Notes under the pieces: model-generated
What the model was told of the DNA's origin: nothing
Databases searched by the model: none
Seen by the model: only the letters and a program-made list of their open reading frames with translations
Assembly: GCA_013339765.2 (NCBI GenBank)
Contig: JABSTR010001148.1
Coordinates: forward strand, 186,001 to 250,000
Reading direction: 5' to 3'
DNA length: 64,000 bases
From: Haemaphysalis longicornis
Taxonomy: Eukaryota; Arthropoda; Arachnida; Ixodida; Ixodidae
Part shown: piece after piece, positions 41,811 through 53,514 of the stretch
Position numbering within the stretch: the stretch's first letter is position 1
Layout of the letters: every line of letters begins with the position of its first letter
Position numbers and translations under genes: made by a program

Positions 41811-43490
41811 AAAGCATTTTCAAAATAACAAGGGAAAGTGAAATTTCAAATAAAATTTTATTTCATTTTGCATGGTTACATATATTTTTTTATTTACACT
41901 TCATTCCTGCTGCTGTGCAGGAGAGGCTATGGATAGCACACTTAGGAAGAGGCTCCATCCAGGGGCTGGCTGCGTCTGCGTGGAAAAAGCAAGCAATTCC
42001 TACTGCAGTGCGCTGCAGCAGTAGGCTGTTTTTGCGCGAAAAAGTAGTTGCCGCCTAAGGATTTGTTTAGTTAACGAGAGCGCACACACGCACACACTAA
42101 ATGGAGAGTAAACGAACAAGCAACTCGTGCTAATCATATGAACAGAAGAAAGCAAGCGCACAAAATTTTGGGTGACCTGACTCGCAACTTGAATCTCCCG
42201 AGTTCACTGTTGCTCGCTTGCGAAGTTTTATGTGTTCTGCATGGTTCATGTATTTTTACTAGGCAGAGATTAGGATGAAAAGCATTTAAATATAAATGCA
42301 CTATTAAATTTTGAGAATATCAGTTTATTGCTTACCTTGTGGGTTCCTATAAGCCCAATATTTGCAAAGCGGAGCCAGTCACCAAAGATGTGTCCCGCTA
42401 TCGATTGTGGCCTGGGTCACACCCGCAGCAGCTGGAAGCATAGGGCGTGACTAGTTATGGGCTGCATAGCAGTTCATAAATTCAACTACTAAAACAAATC
42501 AAAATACGCTCTCAGAAATTTTATACACTCACCAAATACTACTAGGGAACGGACTCTAAGCCTCTTGGACCTTTTTCTTCTTTTATTCCTGTCGAACTGT
42601 ATATAGATGACAGCTACCTCAATCGGAACAACAAATCTGAAAATTCGCTTGGTTGTAGAAGCGACGTTTGCTCCCCCCGTCCGGCAGATCTTTCACCTAA
42701 AAAAGTGCACAAAGTGCTAAAAGGTATTACAGATGGGTCACACAAAAGAACGCACCCATTAAACACGAATGTGTGTAATGGTCCAAGTTTACTTACATAG
42801 TAAAGGGAACCAAAGTGGGAACTCATAAACGAACAACTTCGATCCTAGTCTTTCTCAGCACTGAAAAAAGTTGTTTTGCATGTTTTAATACATGCCTGGA
42901 GCAGGCTAGGGGAAGAAAGGAGGAAGAATTTGAGCATTTTACAACAACCGGGGCATTCTTTTCTTTTTGCACGAATGCAGAAGGTTCACTTTTTCAGTCA
43001 AAGCCATCCGCATCATTGCAGCCACTAAATTTGTAAGCGAATTCACTTTAACCATGGGTTTTGTTTTTTCACGCTCAGCGTTGTTACTTCGTCATATGAA
43101 ACGCACCCTGTTATTCATCACTGCTGAGCATTTACAGGATTTTTCAAAAGTTGGGAAGTGCGCCTGGAACCACGGAAGTAAAAGCCTTTGATTCAAGCTG
43201 TTCGAAATAGTACCACCGATGGACAGTACTACTAGAATCAGCCTTTTTGCCCGAAGCATGTCGGTTTCATGTCGGCGAACGACGGCTGTTCATGCTCAAT
43301 GTGGCCGCAATGAAAGAGTGTTGGTTCCAAACTTCTGATAAAGTACGTGCAGTAGACAAAATTCTGTATCCAGAGTGACCTCTTTTGGGCGGAACGGCTC
43401 CCTTTAGAGGGAATGGGTGATCGCTAGCATGACCAAGTACCTCCCACACCTCCTACCCCCAATTACCCCCTTCGGATCTTTATCGGCTTA
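41811..43490. other. Unassigned AT-rich DNA
   Basis: Short open stretches only. A small hairpin CTACTGCAGTGCGCTGCAGCAGTAG lies near 41999-42025. Nothing recognised. Confidence 0.4.
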
Positions 43491-43492
43491 TA

Positions 43493-44121
43493 CCCCTGAT
43501 ACACTAGGGTCCAAATGTCATTTGAACCAAATGTCATTTGACTCAAATGCCAAGTTGTGCTGCTACACTAGGTTTACAAATGCCATTTGGCTCAAATGAC
43601 ATTCGAGCCAAATGAGCACCAAGAGAGACATTTAAGATTTCAAATGCCATTTCCAGCACTCTCGGACGCAGCGTCTTCGATCGGCAATAAAAAATACAAT
43701 ACTTCCGTACGTAAAACAAACAAAATATTGTTGTTTGTGAAACTTTGTTCACTGTTTATTTACTTAAAATACGAAATCAACATATTTAATTTTCATACTC
43801 TCAAAACCAGTGGGTCAGTTGCAAAAAACACAAACAAAAACAACGCAAGGCAGCCATATTTAGAGTCAAAACTGGTGTCTCTTCTAATTTGATATCATTT
43901 TACTGCCTCGGACTGCTCCTAAGTTTGATTGTTGCATTAGTGTACGAAAACGGTACGGGGCAACAACAGCGCCACTACAGCACAGCGAACAGTTGTGAAA
44001 GCTTTCAAATGCCATCGAAATTGTAGTGTAGCACGGCGGATTCTGAATGGCATTCGAAGCAACCCATTTGAGTCAAATGACATTTGGTTCAAATGACATT
44101 TGGACCCTAGTGTAGCAGGGG
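43493..44121. mobile_element. 629-bp TIR element, TA-flanked
   Basis: The ends share nearly 58 bp of inverted repeat, beginning CCCCTGATACACTAGGGTCC on the left and CCCCTGCTACACTAGGGTCC inward from the right, with TA on both sides (43491-43492, 44122-44123). Inside the TIRs, CAAATG and CATTTG alternate (CAAATGTCATTTG, CAAATGCCATTTG), forming small palindromes. Centre is AT-rich, no transposase. TA duplication suggests a Tc1/mariner-like source. Confidence 0.85.
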
Positions 44122-44253
44122 TATTAGTTGAAAGTGGCACCTGCCCTGGTCATTCCAGCTCCTCTTGTGCTGTGCGTTATCGATTTAATTCGCTTTTCCA
44201 TTTTGATTTGCTAACCCGCTAGCCATTTACACAATTGAGCAATATGTACTTAC

Positions 44254-44337
44254 CAATTTCTATGGTTTCGGGATTGGCACTCATCGTCGATGAACTCCGC
44301 GGCTTTCCCGGTTTGAGGGTATCTTGAAAACCATAGC
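44254..44337 (-). CDS. Candidate 84-nt internal exon
   Basis: On the minus strand TCACTTTCATTGCAG (acceptor, AG at 44339-44338) and GAAATTG|GTAAGT (donor, GT at 44253-44252) bracket exactly 84 nt. Two frames are open (one reads YGFQDTLKPGKPRSSSTM..., the other WFSRYPQTGKAAEFIDDECQ). It lies downstream of the transposon ORF remnant at 44690-44385 on the same strand and may be part of that ORF or of a host gene. No homology recognised. Confidence 0.3.
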
Positions 44338-44384
44338 CTGCAATGAAAGTGACTTCGACTCTTTACCAGCTGCTATTTACTAGC

Positions 44385-44690
44385 CTTTTAGGGTGCATTT
44401 CTCACAACTCAAGAACGCGCTATGCTGCTTAATGCATTTCAAAAATGTAAGTCGCAAACGAACGTATCTGCTCGAACAGCGCACTTTTTCTCACCCTCTG
44501 TGACACCTTCAGCCCTCAAAGTCCCCTTTCTAACAAAGTTGGCACGCAGGTTGTCTCGTTGCTTATCGCCAGCGAAGAGAGCTACGACAAACGGCTCAGG
44601 TTTGCAGCTTTTGACAATAGCCCAGAAGTTGGACAAACTTTTTGCGATAGGTACACCGTCATACTGTCTACGTTAACCAGCAGAAAAATA
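44385..44690 (-). pseudogene. Transposon-type ORF remnant (DG.PI..S..FW.I family)
   Basis: The minus strand reads DGVPIAKSLSNFWAIVKSCK, PEPFVVALFAGDKQRDNLRA, then LRAEGVTEGEKKCAVRADTF and VCD; after a frameshift IKQHSAFLSCEKCTLKG. I remember this layout (DGLPL.KSS..FWPI..., PF(V/I)V.L..G...P.., VCDAPAR.F, IK.HSGY..CEKC) from proteins repeated in many arthropod and cnidarian genomes and listed as uncharacterised or transposase-related. The APAR residues after VCD are lost. Function of the family is not established to my knowledge; the repeats imply a mobile element. Confidence 0.55.
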
Positions 44691-45065
44691 GGCTACCAAG
44701 GGGTGCATTCTGACCTGTTCATTTGCATTGGTGTCGACTATATTTCGAAGTAGCTTGCACCTCCCCCCCCCCCCTTTTTTTTTCCCGTTAAAGAACCCCG
44801 GCGTTCCCAACATGATTATCGCATCGCCAGGCAATTAGGGGCAAACGTAATGCTTTTTTTTTTCAAAATTTAACACAACGAACTAACGTAAGACGCTAAT
44901 TATTTTGTTTCGCGTGCCCATGCCACTACCTCACTTGCCAGACTGAAGTGAAAATCATTCGAGTGTGCGCGAGGTTAGATTTCCGAATTCACTTTGCACA
45001 AGGCGCGCAAAAATTGTTTCCATGCAACGAACCCGTAACATCGATTCTTCCATCAATACTGCCTA

Positions 45066-45200
45066 GGCCCGTTCACACTTGCCACGAAGCGACGCGATTT
45101 CGGAAGCTTTTGCCGCCCGGCGACAGTTTTGTCGTTTAGTCTCGGCCAATTTGTCGCCGCGAAAGAAATCGCGTTGCTTCGTCACAAGTGTGCACGGGCT
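45066..45200. mobile_element. 135-bp foldback MITE
   Basis: Left GGCCCGTTCACACTTGCCAC and right, read inward, AGCCCGTGCACACTTGTGAC; the arms continue through GAAGC.ACGCGATTTC for 37 bp with a few mismatches. Loop about 61 bp. Target duplication not resolved (CTA / TTA adjoin). Confidence 0.65.
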
Positions 45201-46395
45201 TATAAGCAAGAAAATACTCACGAGATGCTCCTGCACACCTTCCGCAATTCTTGTTTTCCTTGTATGTCGCTCACATTGCCCAAACGCCGCCTCTGGCGCT
45301 TCGTTTTGAATGTCCAGCGATTAAACGGGTCTCGGTTGGACAGACCAGTGAGAAAGATATAACTCCGTCGAACAGACTACGGCTGAACAAGCATGTCTAC
45401 AACTGCAGTGTGCCAGGTAAACGATCCGGTGCAACGACTGGAGCTGGGTACGCACGGAGTCCTCTTGGCAGTGGTGAGAAAAGACCCCTTGGGCCCTTGC
45501 CCTTTTTTTTTTCCCTCTCATATGGGGCGCGAAGGCAGTGGATCTCGAAGCAACTTTCCGCAGCCGCTGTCTGCGGCTCAAACCTGTCTGAATGAACAAA
45601 AAGCCGTGGGGGGATGCTACACAAAGAAACGTCGCACAATGCGACCGGACACTTCACCCGCCCTTGGGGACAGCGCCGCGGGGTTCGCCTTTGAATGTGA
45701 AGACAGCCTTACCTGTTCGTCTCGACGAACCGAATGAGGACGACTCGCGAGCAAGATTTAACGTTATTTCATAAGGCATGACTTTGAACGAGACTGATCG
45801 ATCGTGATGCACGAATCAAAAAACGCTTCATAACCAAACATGAAATACGAGTGGCTACACGTCTAATTTTATAGTAGTCCGGGATGTAGGGAGAAAATGT
45901 GTCAAAAACACCAGTGACATTTTTTTTGTAAACTTGAACTTAAACGTTTTGACTCACTAGTCAGAAATATGATGCTTCAATGAAAAAAGAATTCTGGGCA
46001 ACTTGACTAGTCCGGCTGGTACGTACAGAATAACTACTGATGTGAGGTCACATAACTACAAAAAGAGGTGTTTTTTTTTTCGCACATGTATGCTTTAAAC
46101 AAGCGAGTTACCCCTGCAGCCTTCAGCACTGTTAGCGAACACGATTACGTAATTTCTCGCCTGATCGCCGATAAAGCTTGCCTTCGCCAGGAACGCCTTC
46201 GCACAAGGAGTCCCTCCCCCGTTAAACGGCTCCGACAATTAGTCTCACGACTAGAAATAATAGGATATCATTTCACAGTAAATCACTGGATGTTACGTAA
46301 CACGGCTAGAAACTGCTCTTTCTAATGCTTTCTAAAATGTTTTCTGAGTGAATCTTGAGCAATCTCTCCCCTGCCCAAAGAACCACAACTTAATA
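45201..46395. other. Unassigned DNA
   Basis: Overlapping open frames of 60-115 codons on both strands at 45250-45740 with no motif; T-run at 45508. Nothing supported as a gene. Confidence 0.4.
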
Positions 46396-46399
46396 GGAA

Positions 46400-46970
46400 A
46401 TAAGCCACAACGAGTAAAATCAATCGGCTTTATAATAGGTGTTGCTTGAAGTGTATTAAAGAAAAAACATAACAATAGACACAAATCGTAAGATAAACTT
46501 TTGAAACGCGGTATTAATAAAAAAATTCAGTAAGTGCAGTAAATAGTCTACCAAAATCAAAATACAACAATGCGTTCAAAGCAAGTAAGGCATACAAGAA
46601 CCAGACAGAAGTCAGTGGCTGGTACCAACAAATATATTTTACATGACCTGCTCAAGACAGCGCACCGCTGGCGTTGTCTTATTACCGCTGTTTCCAGAAA
46701 ACTGCACGTGCACTGCTTGCGTACTCAAACGTAGAGCCGCTAGATGAAGCGTAGCTTATTTAGTGGCTCTACTCAAACGCTTCGTCGTCGTTCCCTACCG
46801 TCGTTGTCTTCTTCCATCGTGGCACGTTAGGAGCACACTACGACTAACCATATCGGTTCTTCAAAATGTTTTCGCATCGAAATGCGTGTGAACCGAGAAG
46901 TCCGTGCATCGGAAAGCCGGTGCACCGAAACGTGCTTCACCGAAATGTCCCAGACCCGGTCATAGCAGTA
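46400..46970. mobile_element. Element E, partial copy (right arm)
   Basis: The segment aligns to 55180-55485: ATCGGCTTTATAATAGGTGT..TATTAAAGAAAAAACATAA against ATCGGCTGCATAACAGGTGC..TATTAAACAAAAATATA, and ends with repeated CACCGAAA motifs (GTGCACCGAAACGTGCTTCA, CACCGAAATGTCCCAGAC). The left end was not found. Confidence 0.5.
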
Positions 46971-48800
46971 ACAGGGAGACACTGTGATCATATGATTCGT
47001 TTCATATTAGCTCGATGGCATATAGAGCCAACCAAGTGGGCGCTGAAAGGCTCGATCTTCCCGCCCTCTTCCCTCCACCCTCCCCATTTTTCGAGGGCTT
47101 CGTGTCTTTGGGCCGCACACGAGGATGGGAAAAATATGGGTATGCAACTTTTCAACAACAAACGCAACTCAAGGTGTTAAACGAAGTTCGCGTAATTCGA
47201 GACTAAATATTGCCCTTCGGCTAATTATCAGGAACGAATACTGCCTAATCGTCTTGTCCTTGCCTGTGTGAAGAAATCTGGCTTTGAGTTAGCAGAATGT
47301 CTGCAAGGCACAAAATGGAAAAAAAAGGAGTCATTTCAATTACATTTGAACCAGGATGTAACGAGCTTCCATGTGACGAATTCCTGGATTTAACAACGTT
47401 TTTCAAATCCCCATTGCCAGCCCCATTGAAAACGATGCGTTTTCGACCTGACCTTTACATAACGAAGGCATGGCAGCAGTGACACCTTGATGTAAGGAAT
47501 TCGCTACGCTGATGAGCCATTGTTTTTTGCACTTTTCTGAAAAATTGGCTGGAGATATGCACTAACTTAGCGAACGTTGCCCGCACCGCAAACTACCGTG
47601 CGTTTGTAATGTGAGTGGGGTGTCGGTTAGGTGCTAGGCCCACCTGTCGGTGCTTTCTGAGGTGTAGGTTCGTTGGGGATAGGTTCTACTACTAGAAAGC
47701 GAAACGCTTTGTCTTTTCGAGACAAGCTAGCAATTTCAGGTGCCGTCTCCGCCGGCAAGTAGGATAAACGTTGTCGTCCGGTACAGTATCCCAGCTAGCG
47801 CCTTCTCAAAAAGTTTGAGTGCAGCAATTAAATAGCATCAAGTTCGCGAAAAGGCGCCCTTTCAGCATACATTTGCTCCTTGAAACTGGTTAGGGCAGCG
47901 AAGAATTTCAAAAGGCAAAATTGATACTTAAGTTACGCTAGCGAATACAGGGGTAAATGACCTTGATTTTTTGGACTGCCGTGTACTGAAAAACTTCGTG
48001 GGAAAGCAGAAGCCGCAAATAGCGCATTTTTTCACTGTGAAATAAATTCCAGAAGGGAGAGTTCACGATCCCTGATGTCAAGGATTTTGATTTAGTTTCT
48101 GCTTCATTTACGCGTGCCCTAAATCGAAACTTGCATATGATACAGACCTGCATGCAACGAAAAATTAAATTTTTATCATCTTCGTTACCTCCAGGTTATA
48201 AACCTAGACTTGCATCAAAATTGACGAATTGGTTACGCCTGCCGCAAAGGAAACTTTTCAAAGTTTCAATTTCGTCTTCTAAATATTTTTATGAAATTTC
48301 ATCGAAGGTAATGCAGTTGTCAAACATTATAGCTTTTGCAGTAAATTAACAAGACCGCAGCCGCAGTCATAAAAATATTTAGGCAGCCATTGTGCCCGCC
48401 AGCGCAGCGCTATGGGGAGGAATTGGAGCGACAGCGGAGTGCAGTTTATATACGTAGACGTTAAAAGTTGAAATCCACTTTAGAAATACAGTTATGCGGC
48501 TACAAAGAAAGGCTGTACAGCTTGGTTGATACTTCGCAAGGGAATAAAAATACTTCGCAAGGGTTCCGGCGCTTGATCGACTTCACCTTGGATCCTGTGC
48601 CCGTCGACATCATGCAGTCTATTTCCCGACTAAACTTATAACCAGGAGGCTAGCCGTTTGTAGCGCGAGCGTGAGCGTAGGGTATCATCATTTGTGAGCA
48701 CTTACGCGCTCGTATAGGCTCGAGGGCGGAGCACGGATGTATGGTTAGCAACCGCCATCAACATGTTACGGAGAGGAAGACGAGAAACGAAGATGTATTT
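46971..48800. other. Unassigned DNA
   Basis: Only short open stretches (47297-47482 plus, 61 codons; 47938-48153 minus). No motif, repeat or splice-flanked exon recognised. Confidence 0.4.
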
Positions 48801-48816
48801 ACAAGGCGTATTCACA

Positions 48817-49057
48817 CCCGCTGTGGTGGCTCAGTGGCTAAGGCGTCGTGCTGCTGGGCACGAGGATGCTGGTTCGATTCCCGGCCTCTGCGGCCGCTTT
48901 TCTGATGGAGGCGAAAAGCAAAAACGCCCGTCCGTACGAGATTTTGGCGCACGTTAAAGATCCCGAGGTGCTCAAAATTAATCCGATGCCCTCCACTACT
49001 GCGCGACTCCATCGCCTGCGTTGCATCGCCGCGTTAAACCCTACAATCCATCAACCA
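48817..49057 (+). mobile_element. tRNA-derived SINE (Ruka-like), copy 2
   Basis: A box TGGCTCAGTGGCTAAGGCG, B box GGTTCGATTCC, then the same body as copy 1 (TTTTCTGATGGAGGCGAAAA, AAAACGCCCGTCCGTACGAG, GATCC..AGGTG..CAAAATTAA) and a short ATCCATCAACC tail. A 16-bp duplication ACAAGGCGTATTYACA with one mismatch flanks it (48801-48816, 49058-49073). Confidence 0.9.
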
Positions 49058-49073
49058 ACAAGGCGTATTTACA

Positions 49074-50180
49074 GAACAGAAGGCCCCGCGCAGACCAAGA
49101 ACGCCAGAGCTTCGTCTACTTCCTTTTCAATACATGTACACCTCAGAGTCGACCTCAGCGCGCCCAGCGCCTTGTTTTGGCTACAATTAAGCACATGTCC
49201 GAGCAGGCTAGGCACTGGCGTTCGTGTATCCTTGCTGTGTGGCTGACGCACCATAACAATACTGTTGTACTTTACATGGCTAATACGAAACAAAATAACG
49301 CGAAACTGCGGTGTCGCAGTTTCGCGTTGCATGCGCAGGGCAACTCTGGCTTTCACTGTACGTGTGAGTTCGTTGCAAATCTACCAGATAATCCAATGGG
49401 TGTTAATTCGATCTCCGCATTGATAACAAGTCGGTCTCACATTTTGTTTTCTGCTTCAATAGCGCAGAATTTGCGGTGCAAACGTGACAGGGATGTAAAA
49501 CTTACACATAAAACTATCAATTCCTATTCATTTTTCCAGTATTACTGTTTTTTAAAATAAATTTAGCTTTATGATGCTTACTGAAAATAGTTAAAAGCGT
49601 GTTTTCGTGTATATTTGATGTAACCTGCATTTTACTTGCAAATCGTTGTTTCCCGGCAACAAGTGTGTTTCTCGATGAAGCAAAGCACCTTCTGCTGCTC
49701 TGTATTGTCGCTCTTTCTTGCGCTCGGTGCAGATGACAGACAAGAACAGCCTTTTGACAGACTTCCCCTGGGGGTCGTGAGAGGGGGAGCAAGCCCCCAC
49801 CCACCGCGCGCACCCGCATGAAACAGGCCTCGCAAAACGAGGGGAGGGGCCGTGGGCAACACTTGGATTGGTCATGAATGGGACCGGTTGTTGAGGGAGC
49901 TATTCGGGTCCTTCAATGTCTCTGATTGAACTGAGGGAACAAAGGCAACTGAGGGGAAAGTCGCCTTGCCTGGGAAATGTTTAGCGCGGACTCGCAGCGG
50001 CCAAAAACCACAAGTGGTGCCCGATTGGGGCTGTAATTAACCTCCTCAACATGCTGGCGGCTGGGCTCATAACACAAAATAAACACGCGCGCATACACAC
50101 TGACAACCATTGTCTCAGCACATCTCCGGCGTCAAACTGCAGTCAAGCACTGAAATAATGTGGCTGCGATTTTTAAAAGC
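49074..50180. other. Unassigned DNA
   Basis: An open plus frame 49021-49560 starts in the SINE tail and has no motif. Near 49310 GCGAAACTGCGGTGTCGCAGTTTCGC forms a perfect small hairpin (arms GCGAAACTGCG). Nothing else supported. Confidence 0.4.
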
Positions 50181-51165
50181 ATTCGCGTAGCCAGGATTTT
50201 ATACCGGGGGGGGGAGAGGTGTTTGTTAGCCCCCCTTCCCGCCCTCACCCGTAAAGCGTACCCACTAAACTGCTTTTCTGTCTCTACGTCACGATGTCTG
50301 CTAAGAACAGAGAGTTGGTTTCATTCGCCTGAAGTTGAAGAAGTGGATGGGGGTTCGGACACAAGAATCGCGGCACGTTTACGCATTCGGACCAATTTCA
50401 AACAGCTACCTCTCCCTGCATATTGACTAGAGCTCTGATCTTTCTAATGTCAGGGGCCCAAACAGACATCTGTCCTCCTTAATTGTCTCTCCAGTCATCG
50501 ACCAAGGCTTGTGATACTTCATCGAACCTAGTTTCCGTGGCGCAACGCATGCTTTAGGAGCTGTGACGGGAGGTAACAGAGGTTCCGTGAAGGCTGCGGA
50601 ATAGATTAAAACAAAAAGCTGGGAGAGGCACGCGTCGATCGCGGAAAAGAAGATAAAAAGGTGGCCTCTTTGGTGCAAAAAATTATATACGTGACTGGCT
50701 GAACGAGCATGTGGCTTCCAGTGGTCTGTCAGCTTAAGACTGCTAATATGCTATTAGGAATTGTTGGCCCAAGCTGCCAGAGCTGCTCAAATGAGCCGCA
50801 AGTTCGCCGCGGAAGACACGCCAGAGATAGCAGAATCGGTGGCGACACGCCGACGGCACGAGATGCAAAGTTCCATATATGTGAAATAAGGAAATAACCC
50901 GAAATATCCTCATCCTTTTAGTATGTCAAAATGGTGAAGAGGGAGCCAGAAGAACCCAGCGGTACGTGCTGGAGCCTGGAAGCGTTATCTGGCGCGTGCG
51001 ATTCACGTCTACACGAAATACCCGTCCTAGATGACCCCCCCCTCCCCCTCCCCACCTTCCTCACGAGAAATTTCGGGGGGAGGGCGTGTTTTGACCTCCT
51101 GTACCCCTGAGGACTTTGGTAAAAGCCAGTTGCCGTATTGTGCAATTAGTTTGAACATTTCGTTA
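50181..51165. other. Unassigned, with GTAGCCAGG terminus-like motif
   Basis: CGCGTAGCCAGGATTTTATA followed by a G-run at 50185-50215 resembles the CAGTGGCGTAGCCAGG-type repeat ends seen elsewhere in the window. The rest has only short open stretches. Confidence 0.35.
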
Positions 51166-51169
51166 ATGC

Positions 51170-51530
51170 TTCAAGCATAAAATTACCCTGCCATTGTAAT
51201 TTAAATGTTATGCTTACGTTCAGATTTATAATGTTACCTGACAGTATTACATCGAGCATTTTAATAACGTTAAGTTTCTACAGTTACTTCAACGTTATGC
51301 CTTGAACATTGTAATAATGTTGCAATAAAGGTGTTACCTATAACGTTGCTGTGCGGTTGCCTCCTAACATTATAATAATGTTTACATTTTTACATTCCAT
51401 TAATGTTCTGTCGTGAACATGCTCTGAAAGTTATTATAATGTTTGAATTTTTACATTACTTTAATGTTGAGTTCTGAGCATTGTAATAACGTTACCAATT
51501 CTAACATTGGTCATAAGTGGTTTCCTGAAC
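51170..51530 (+). repeat. AATGTT/AACGTT array, second locus
   Basis: AATGTT, AACATT and AACGTT alternate every 20-40 bp (for example GAACATTGTAATAATGTTGC, CATTGTAATAACGTTACC). The texture matches 41210-41810 but with more TG/CA than CG at the centre of the palindrome. The array ends just before the CAGTGGCGGATCC motif at 51543. Confidence 0.65.
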
Positions 51531-51542
51531 ATGCCCTGAACG

Positions 51543-51570
51543 CAGTGGCGGATCCAGAGGGGGCCCTGGG
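51543..51570 (+). repeat. CAGTGGCGGATCCAG repeat terminus
   Basis: CAGTGGCGGATCCAGAGGGG is a motif I remember as the end of a common arthropod DNA repeat. The matching opposite end was not found within 1.5 kb. Confidence 0.45.
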
Positions 51571-52036
51571 GGCCGCCCCACCCATTCGTTTCATCCGCCA
51601 ACAACGTAATGTTCCTCCATGTGTGCATGGCTTTGGGCTCATAGCGGGCCCATGTCGACTTCGCGTCGCCTGACATATCACCCCGCCCCCTTCTTCTCAC
51701 CCCGGCGGCTCGTTCAATGTTTCCCATTCCCGCGGTTTTCGCTGCCAAGCGCTGCCCCACAGCAGCCGGCAAGGTCATGAGCAAGGGAGCACGGCTCGGC
51801 AGCGCCCATGCAGACGACAATGACTGATCAAAAAAAAAAAAAAGAAAAAGAAAGCTCCAGAGATTTGTGCAACACCTTCGGTCTCTTTGCCTGTCCAGAG
51901 CAGTTTTTAACAGCTCCTGGGCAGTCCAGAACTGCCCCCGCATAAGGCAAATGAAATATGTGCAATTGGGCAAATGAAGTACGGAGCTGGTTTGGGCAGT
52001 TCTGAGCAGTCCAAAATGACAAATAAAAACTCCCAC

Positions 52037-52168
52037 CTCCCCTCGCGGGAACTTCTGTGTAGATGCGACGCATAGGCGGAGCGGCGAAGCTGGTCCCAGT
52101 CGATGACGACGTTGGCGTACTTGTAAAGCGGCGTGGACTCTAGGTGTTTGAGCCAAGCGTGGATGTTG
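52037..52168 (-). CDS. Candidate 132-nt internal exon
   Basis: On the minus strand GTGCCGTTCTCCGGCGAAG precedes and GGGGAG|GTGGGAG follows exactly 132 nt of open frame reading NIHAWLKHLESTPLYKYANV, then VIDWDQLRRSAYASHLHRSS. The composition (Trp, Tyr, Leu, His mix, WLKHLE..PLYKY) is protein-like and unlike the surrounding low-complexity frames. No domain recognised. It lies downstream of the MADF gene on the same strand and might be one of its later exons or part of another gene. Confidence 0.3.
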
Positions 52169-52229
52169 CTTCGCCGGAGAACGGCACACCGGTTATATGC
52201 GCAGCGCGCCCGAAGGAGAGGAAACGGCG

Positions 52230-52435
52230 GAAGAGAGAGTACTGCACATGCGCCGGCCCCAGCGCGTCTGCCGCGGCTATGACGCAACGTGCCGCGGCTA
52301 TGACGCAACACAATCCAACACAATCCACTTTAATCCAATCCAATCCAAATCCAATCCAACCGAATCCAAGCCAGGCCAAGCCAAGCCAATCCAATCCAAT
52401 CCAATCCAATCAAATCAAATCCAATCCAAAGCCCC
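52230..52435 (+). repeat. TCCAA-rich repeat block, second locus
   Basis: ACATGCGCCGGCCCCAGCGC, TCTGCCGCGGCTATGACGCA (twice) then a long (TCCAA/GCCAA)n run at 52310-52430. The core and tail correspond to 11590-11800. The minus strand (TTGGA/TTGGC)n gives an artefactual Trp/Leu/Gly-repeat frame. Confidence 0.6.
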
Positions 52436-53514
52436 TCGCGAGAGTGTTCGTTATCGGAGAGGAGAGGGGTGAGCGACGGAGAGCGGCGGAGAGCGCAGCT
52501 CGCGCGGGGAGGAGAATGGCAGAGGGGTGGACAACGCCGACAACAACGACGACGACGCCGGAGGGACAAGGCGAGTGAATCAGATGCTCTGCATCTAAAA
52601 AAGAGACCTCTTGTTTCTCGGGCGGACGCGGTGGCGCGGCATTCTGCGTATCACTGCGCATGCGCATCTGCAGCTGTAGGCAACTGCGCCTGCGCCGTTC
52701 CGGAGCCGGTTGAAGAGACAGAAAGGAGGCGATGGACAGACCTAGCTGCGCGCGGGCCGTGGCCTTTCTTTCCTCCATGGCCGTAACGAGGCATCGCCGA
52801 CCTGGCGCCAGTGTTGTACGGAACGGCGTTACAAGGAACGGCGTTCCTGGAACTAGTTCCTTTTTGGAGGAAGGGAGGTACGCCACCGTTTCATTAAGGT
52901 CGTTGGAACTGTAACGGTAACTCGTTACGTTTTTGAAGGAACGGCAGGATTGGCGTTCCTGCCATTGCATCGCTAGGATTTGGCTGTTTTTGATGCCAAG
53001 GCTCGAGTACAAAAATCCACAAAGCGCTACTGCGTTTCTCTTCCTAGATGGTCAATTTGCCCGCCCTTCAGCCATATGTGCTTCCTCGAAGGTCAAAGTC
53101 AGAAGAATAACCACGCAGCAGGCCGCAGCTTGTGTTTGCTTTCATGCTGGTTGCTTGCGCGGCGTTCCACGGGTGAATAGCGTAGCCACGAGAATGCTTT
53201 TCACCCTTCATCGTTTGTCTGGGGAGGCCAGAATGCGCGTCTGGCCTATAGAATTGTTCCCTGGCGGGGAAAGAATAGAGAGTTTTAGCAGTCCGTCGGT
53301 TCTGTCGTTTGCGTTGTTACTGGGTTGACCCGGACCTGGCTGGGCACTTGGGCATTCGTCGCGGTAGGGGAATTAGTTCCGCGGGCCTGCCTTCGCCATG
53401 TCCGTGCCTCCGCATTCTTCCTACTCGCCCTTCCGCGCGCTCAGGAGCAGACCGATCCTGGCCAACCCGGTAACAAGGTAGCCAACGAAACGGACGGACT
53501 GCTAAACGGGATCC

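Noticed and set aside
41438..41812. 124-codon frame in the AACGTT array
   Set aside because: Product of the tandem repeat; units repeat the same residues.
51461..52189. 242-codon minus-strand frame
   Set aside because: Runs through the AATGTT array, a poly-A tract read as poly-Phe, and the candidate exon in a different frame; no motif.
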